DNA from: JBBATK01 sp044224515
GTDB taxonomy: Bacteria > Bacteroidota > Ignavibacteria > Kapaibacteriales > NICIL-2
Reading direction: 5' to 3'
Assembly: GCA_044224515.1 (NCBI GenBank)
Contig: JBGAKH010000003.1
Location: 186,001 to 250,000, forward strand
DNA length: 64,000 bases
Shown here: positions 61,735 to 64,000 of the stretch, piece after piece
How the letters are laid out: every line of letters begins with the position of its first letter
Position numbering within the stretch: the first letter of the stretch is position 1
Made by a program: the position numbers and the translations under genes
Notes under the pieces: model-generated
Databases searched by the model: none
What the model saw: only the letters and a program-made list of their open reading frames with translations
Told to the model about the DNA's origin: nothing

Positions 61735-62799
61735 CTAGGGCATCAGCTCTTCCAACGCAGTGCTTATGCGTTCCATATCGGCGGTTGTATAGGCTCCAAG
61801 ATGGCCAACTCGTATGATTTTACCTTTGAGGTGATCTTGGCCACCGGCAACTCGAATGGAGTATTGAGAGAGAAGGTCTTTTGCAAGGGTCGGACGTGAC
61901 TCAGGGATATACAATGCGCTCACCGAGTTTGAAGGGGATGAACTATAGAGGCGGTAGCCTGCAGCTGTCGCGCGCGAGCGAAGCATCGAGGCATTGGCTT
62001 CGTGACGAGCCCAAAGATGCTCCATACCTTCCGCAAGGAGGATCTCCAGCGAAGTTTCCAGAGCACAAATCAAACTAATAGCAGGCGTCCACGGCGTCGT
62101 GTCCTGCATTGCCGACGCACGCGCTTTGCGGAGGTCGAAATAGTAACACGGTATTGTTGCCTCTTCGCTTTTAGCGAAGGCGCGTGGACTTAAGCTCAGC
62201 ATTGCCAAGCCCGGAGGAAGCATAAATCCTTTTTGAGAGCCGGATACAACCACATCCAATCCCCATGCGTCCATGTGCAACTCATGTGCACAAAGAGATG
62301 AAATACTGTCGACACACACCAGAGCATCGCTTTTTTGATGTACGACCTCTGCCAGACTTTTGATATCACTGAAAGTGCCGGTCGAGGTTTCGCTGTGCAC
62401 CATCCATACCTGTTGGATGTTCGGATGCGACTCCAATGCCGCATGAAGGTGCTGCACCTCCGCAGCCATACCCCATGGCACGCGGATATCGACTACCTCA
62501 TAACCGAATATTTGCAGCATGTCAACCCAGCGTTGTGCAAACTTGCCATTGTTAAGCACCAGTGCTTTTTCGCCAGGACGTCCCAACGAGCACATGGCGG
62601 CTTCAATAGCTCCGGTACCGGAACAACTTAGTACAAGCACGAGCTCGGACGTGCCAAAGACCTGTTGCAGACCCGGTTGAATACGTCGAAACACGCCCTG
62701 TGCTTCAACACTGCGATGGTGGAGTATAGGGCGCGCCAAGACATCCAGTATAGCTTGAGGAATTGGAGTTGGCCCCGGAGTAAAGAGGTGTTCTGACAT
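61735..62799 (-). CDS. Class V PLP aminotransferase (serine/alanine-glyoxylate type)
   Basis: A 354-residue enzyme starting MSEHLFTPGPTPIPQAILD, the typical opening (TPGPTPIP) of the alanine-glyoxylate/serine-pyruvate branch of class V aminotransferases. It has SGTGAIEAAM, SETSTGTFSDI, VDSISSLCAHEL and the PLP lysine in SGSQKGFMLPPGLAML (about residue 192), then GHLGAY near the C-terminus. Likely reactions are transamination between serine or alanine and glyoxylate or pyruvate; homologues in other bacteria act in purine breakdown or serine metabolism. No gene nearby settles the substrate. The small membrane-protein gene lies 24 bases upstream on the same strand. Confidence 0.9.
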   Translation of the reverse strand: MSEHLFTPGPTPIPQAILDVLARPILHHRSVEAQGVFRRIQPGLQQVFGTSELVLVLSCSGTGAIEAAMCSLGRPGEKALVLNNGKFAQRWVDMLQIFGYEVVDIRVPWGMAAEVQHLHAALESHPNIQQVWMVHSETSTGTFSDIKSLAEVVHQKSDALVCVDSISSLCAHELHMDAWGLDVVVSGSQKGFMLPPGLAMLSLSPRAFAKSEEATIPCYYFDLRKARASAMQDTTPWTPAISLICALETSLEILLAEGMEHLWARHEANASMLRSRATAAGYRLYSSSPSNSVSALYIPESRPTLAKDLLSQYSIRVAGGQDHLKGKIIRVGHLGAYTTADMERISTALEELMP

Positions 62800-62823
62800 G
62801 CGCGGTGTTTCGGAGACGATGCG

Positions 62824-63288
62824 CTAGAAGCGCATGCGGCGTGATTGAAATGTAAATCGCTGCTCTTCTTCTTTCATTTGCTTGGCAAAGTCGTTGAACA
62901 AAGACCAGTAGATGTCTTTGGCATCCAGGTTCTTCCAAAAGTAGTTGCTTTGATAGCAGGCCAATACATAGGAGCCGAACATGTAATGTGCGACTTCTCG
63001 ACGTATGAGACCGGAATTCAGCATCAATGCCACTTCTTCAAGGAGACCCAATAAGTCACGTTTGTCTGCCGGCGACATTGTGGCAAGTTCGGGCGCATCG
63101 CGCAGCGCAAGATCTGTAAGACGCTTGAAGATTTCGTTCTCCTTTAGGCGACGTCGAATCTGAACAAACTGGTCGGCGCGTTTTTGTCGACCTTGTCGAC
63201 GAAACTCCAGCAAACCGTTGATGAAGGTGAACAGCGCAAGCGCAGAACCCAAAACGATAGCAAAGTCTTTTAATACGGAGAGTTCCAT
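62824..63288 (-). CDS. Hypothetical small membrane protein (DUF4760-like)
   Basis: A 154-residue protein with one N-terminal membrane helix (about 5-27: LKDFAIVLGSALALFTFING) followed by a basic stretch (EFRRQGRQKRADQF) and a helical cytoplasmic domain. The layout resembles small DUF4760-type proteins of unknown function, with an anchor and a helical domain containing patterns such as LLEEVALMLNSGLI and YWSLFNDFAK. It is 24 bases from the aminotransferase start and probably co-transcribed with it. A functional link is not evident. Confidence 0.75.
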   Translation of the reverse strand: MELSVLKDFAIVLGSALALFTFINGLLEFRRQGRQKRADQFVQIRRRLKENEIFKRLTDLALRDAPELATMSPADKRDLLGLLEEVALMLNSGLIRREVAHYMFGSYVLACYQSNYFWKNLDAKDIYWSLFNDFAKQMKEEEQRFTFQSRRMRF

Positions 63289-63440
63289 GCTCTACTAGCA
63301 CACGGTGAAATGATCAAACAAAGCTTGACAATATATTGAACGAACGATGAGAAAAAATACCTTCTTGTCCGCTGCGCCCATAACCCGCATATTGCAAATC
63401 ATTTCGTTTTCATTTTTCGTCCATCCATCCGGATTACAGC

Positions 63441-64000
63441 ATGAAACCTGCTTTCTTGGGTTTGGCACTCAGCCTCTTCGCATCGATTTCCGCAATGGCG
63501 CAATATACAGTTGAACAGCATCGTTCCGGTGCATTAAGCTACGAGTCGGTGACCAATGATCACCTGGGAGTACGCAAATACGTGCTCAAAAACGGATTGA
63601 CCGTTTACACAAGCGTTCAACGTGATGAACCGCGTATTCAAACCCTGATCAGCGTGCGGACGGGAAGTGCCAACGACCCTTCGAATGCCACCGGTTTAGC
63701 TCACTATCTTGAGCACATGCTCTTTAAAGGAACCGATCGCTACGGCACTGCAGATTTTGCCAAGGAGCAGCCATTGATTGCACGTATTGAGGAGTTGTTT
63801 GAGACCTATCGTCAAACGCGTGACTCACTGCAACGAAAGAGCATCTACCACCAAATCGATTCCCTGTCGGGAATTGCCGCAACGTTTGCTATTCCGGGTG
63901 AATACGACCGAATGACAAAGCGCATGGGTGCGACCGGAACAAATGCTCACACATCGAACGACGAAACGGTGTATGAAAACAACATACCCCGCAATCAGTT
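63441..64000 (+). CDS. M16-family zinc peptidase, N-terminal part (continues past window)
   Basis: The frame opens with ATG at 63441 and runs off the end of the window; about 186 codons are visible. A signal peptide (MKPAFLGLALSLFASISAMAQ) is followed by an M16 peptidase domain with the inverted zinc motif HxxEH in GLAHYLEHMLFKGTDRYGT (about residue 90) and the preceding RVGSAND-like strand (VRTGSANDPSNATG). M16 enzymes of this secreted type degrade peptides in the periplasm; they usually have about 950 residues or occur as pairs of half-length subunits. The downstream GATGTNAHTSNDETVYENN stretch matches the conserved region after the active site. Confidence 0.93.
   Translation, partial: MKPAFLGLALSLFASISAMAQYTVEQHRSGALSYESVTNDHLGVRKYVLKNGLTVYTSVQRDEPRIQTLISVRTGSANDPSNATGLAHYLEHMLFKGTDRYGTADFAKEQPLIARIEELFETYRQTRDSLQRKSIYHQIDSLSGIAATFAIPGEYDRMTKRMGATGTNAHTSNDETVYENNIPRNQ

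Overview
The window looks like chromosomal DNA of a flagellated, Gram-negative member of the Bacteroidota/Chlorobiota (FCB) assemblage, close in flavour to Ignavibacteria/Kapabacteria-type genomes. The reasons are several large secreted proteins ending in a type IX secretion (T9SS, Por) sorting domain, upstream elements matching the Bacteroidota -7 consensus TAnnTTTG, a fused E1 alpha/beta 2-oxoacid dehydrogenase, and a short AraC regulator of a type common in Bacteroidetes, all beside flagellar genes that most Bacteroidetes lack. The taxon is inferred from gene content only. I see no prophage, transposase, CRISPR array, rRNA or integron.

Layout. 0-5.3 kb: the end of an AraC regulator, a small outer-membrane-type protein, and a leftward envelope operon (YfhO-like membrane protein, an 86-residue protein, a Wzx-like flippase). 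5.6-13.7 kb: an EF-G2 type GTPase, a SUKH/SMI1-like protein, a pentaheme cytochrome c lipoprotein, a YmdB-type phosphodiesterase and a secreted GH20-like glycosidase with a T9SS tail. 13.7-19.9 kb: a flagellar block fliJ, motE-like, a giant fliK (about 1304 residues) and flgD. 20-28.5 kb: housekeeping genes, namely beta-carbonic anhydrase, prfB with an intact programmed +1 frameshift, smpB, gatB, ilvE, the fused E1 dehydrogenase, tRNA-Arg(CCG) and a membrane-anchored TPR protein. 28.6-42.9 kb: five consecutive rightward genes for exported proteins of 2358, 650, 396, 1034 and 263 residues. 43.3-48.1 kb: leftward secD, secF, a STAS-domain gene and purA. 48-55.1 kb: a small coiled-coil periplasmic protein, an M28 peptidase, a SanA-like protein, a GT4 glycosyltransferase, an arginase/formimidoylglutamase-family enzyme and YggS. 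55.9-61.4 kb: another giant T9SS protein (1844 residues). 61.7-64 kb: a class V aminotransferase, a small membrane protein and the start of an M16 peptidase.

The most distinctive region is the surface-protein cluster at 28.6-42.9 kb. The 2358-residue protein carries a run of GGA[ILVM] and FxxN repeats like those of chlamydial polymorphic membrane proteins. The 650-residue protein combines nidogen-like, dockerin-like and cohesin-like stretches. A proline-rich motif ahead of the C-terminal region recurs in three of the five genes. Three genes show very uniform codon choice and two do not, and each of the two low-bias genes sits behind a strong hairpin, one of them a 13-bp-arm palindrome inside the signal-peptide codons. 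This suggests a coordinated surface-structure locus with hairpin-set expression levels. It is an inference; the individual module types are known.
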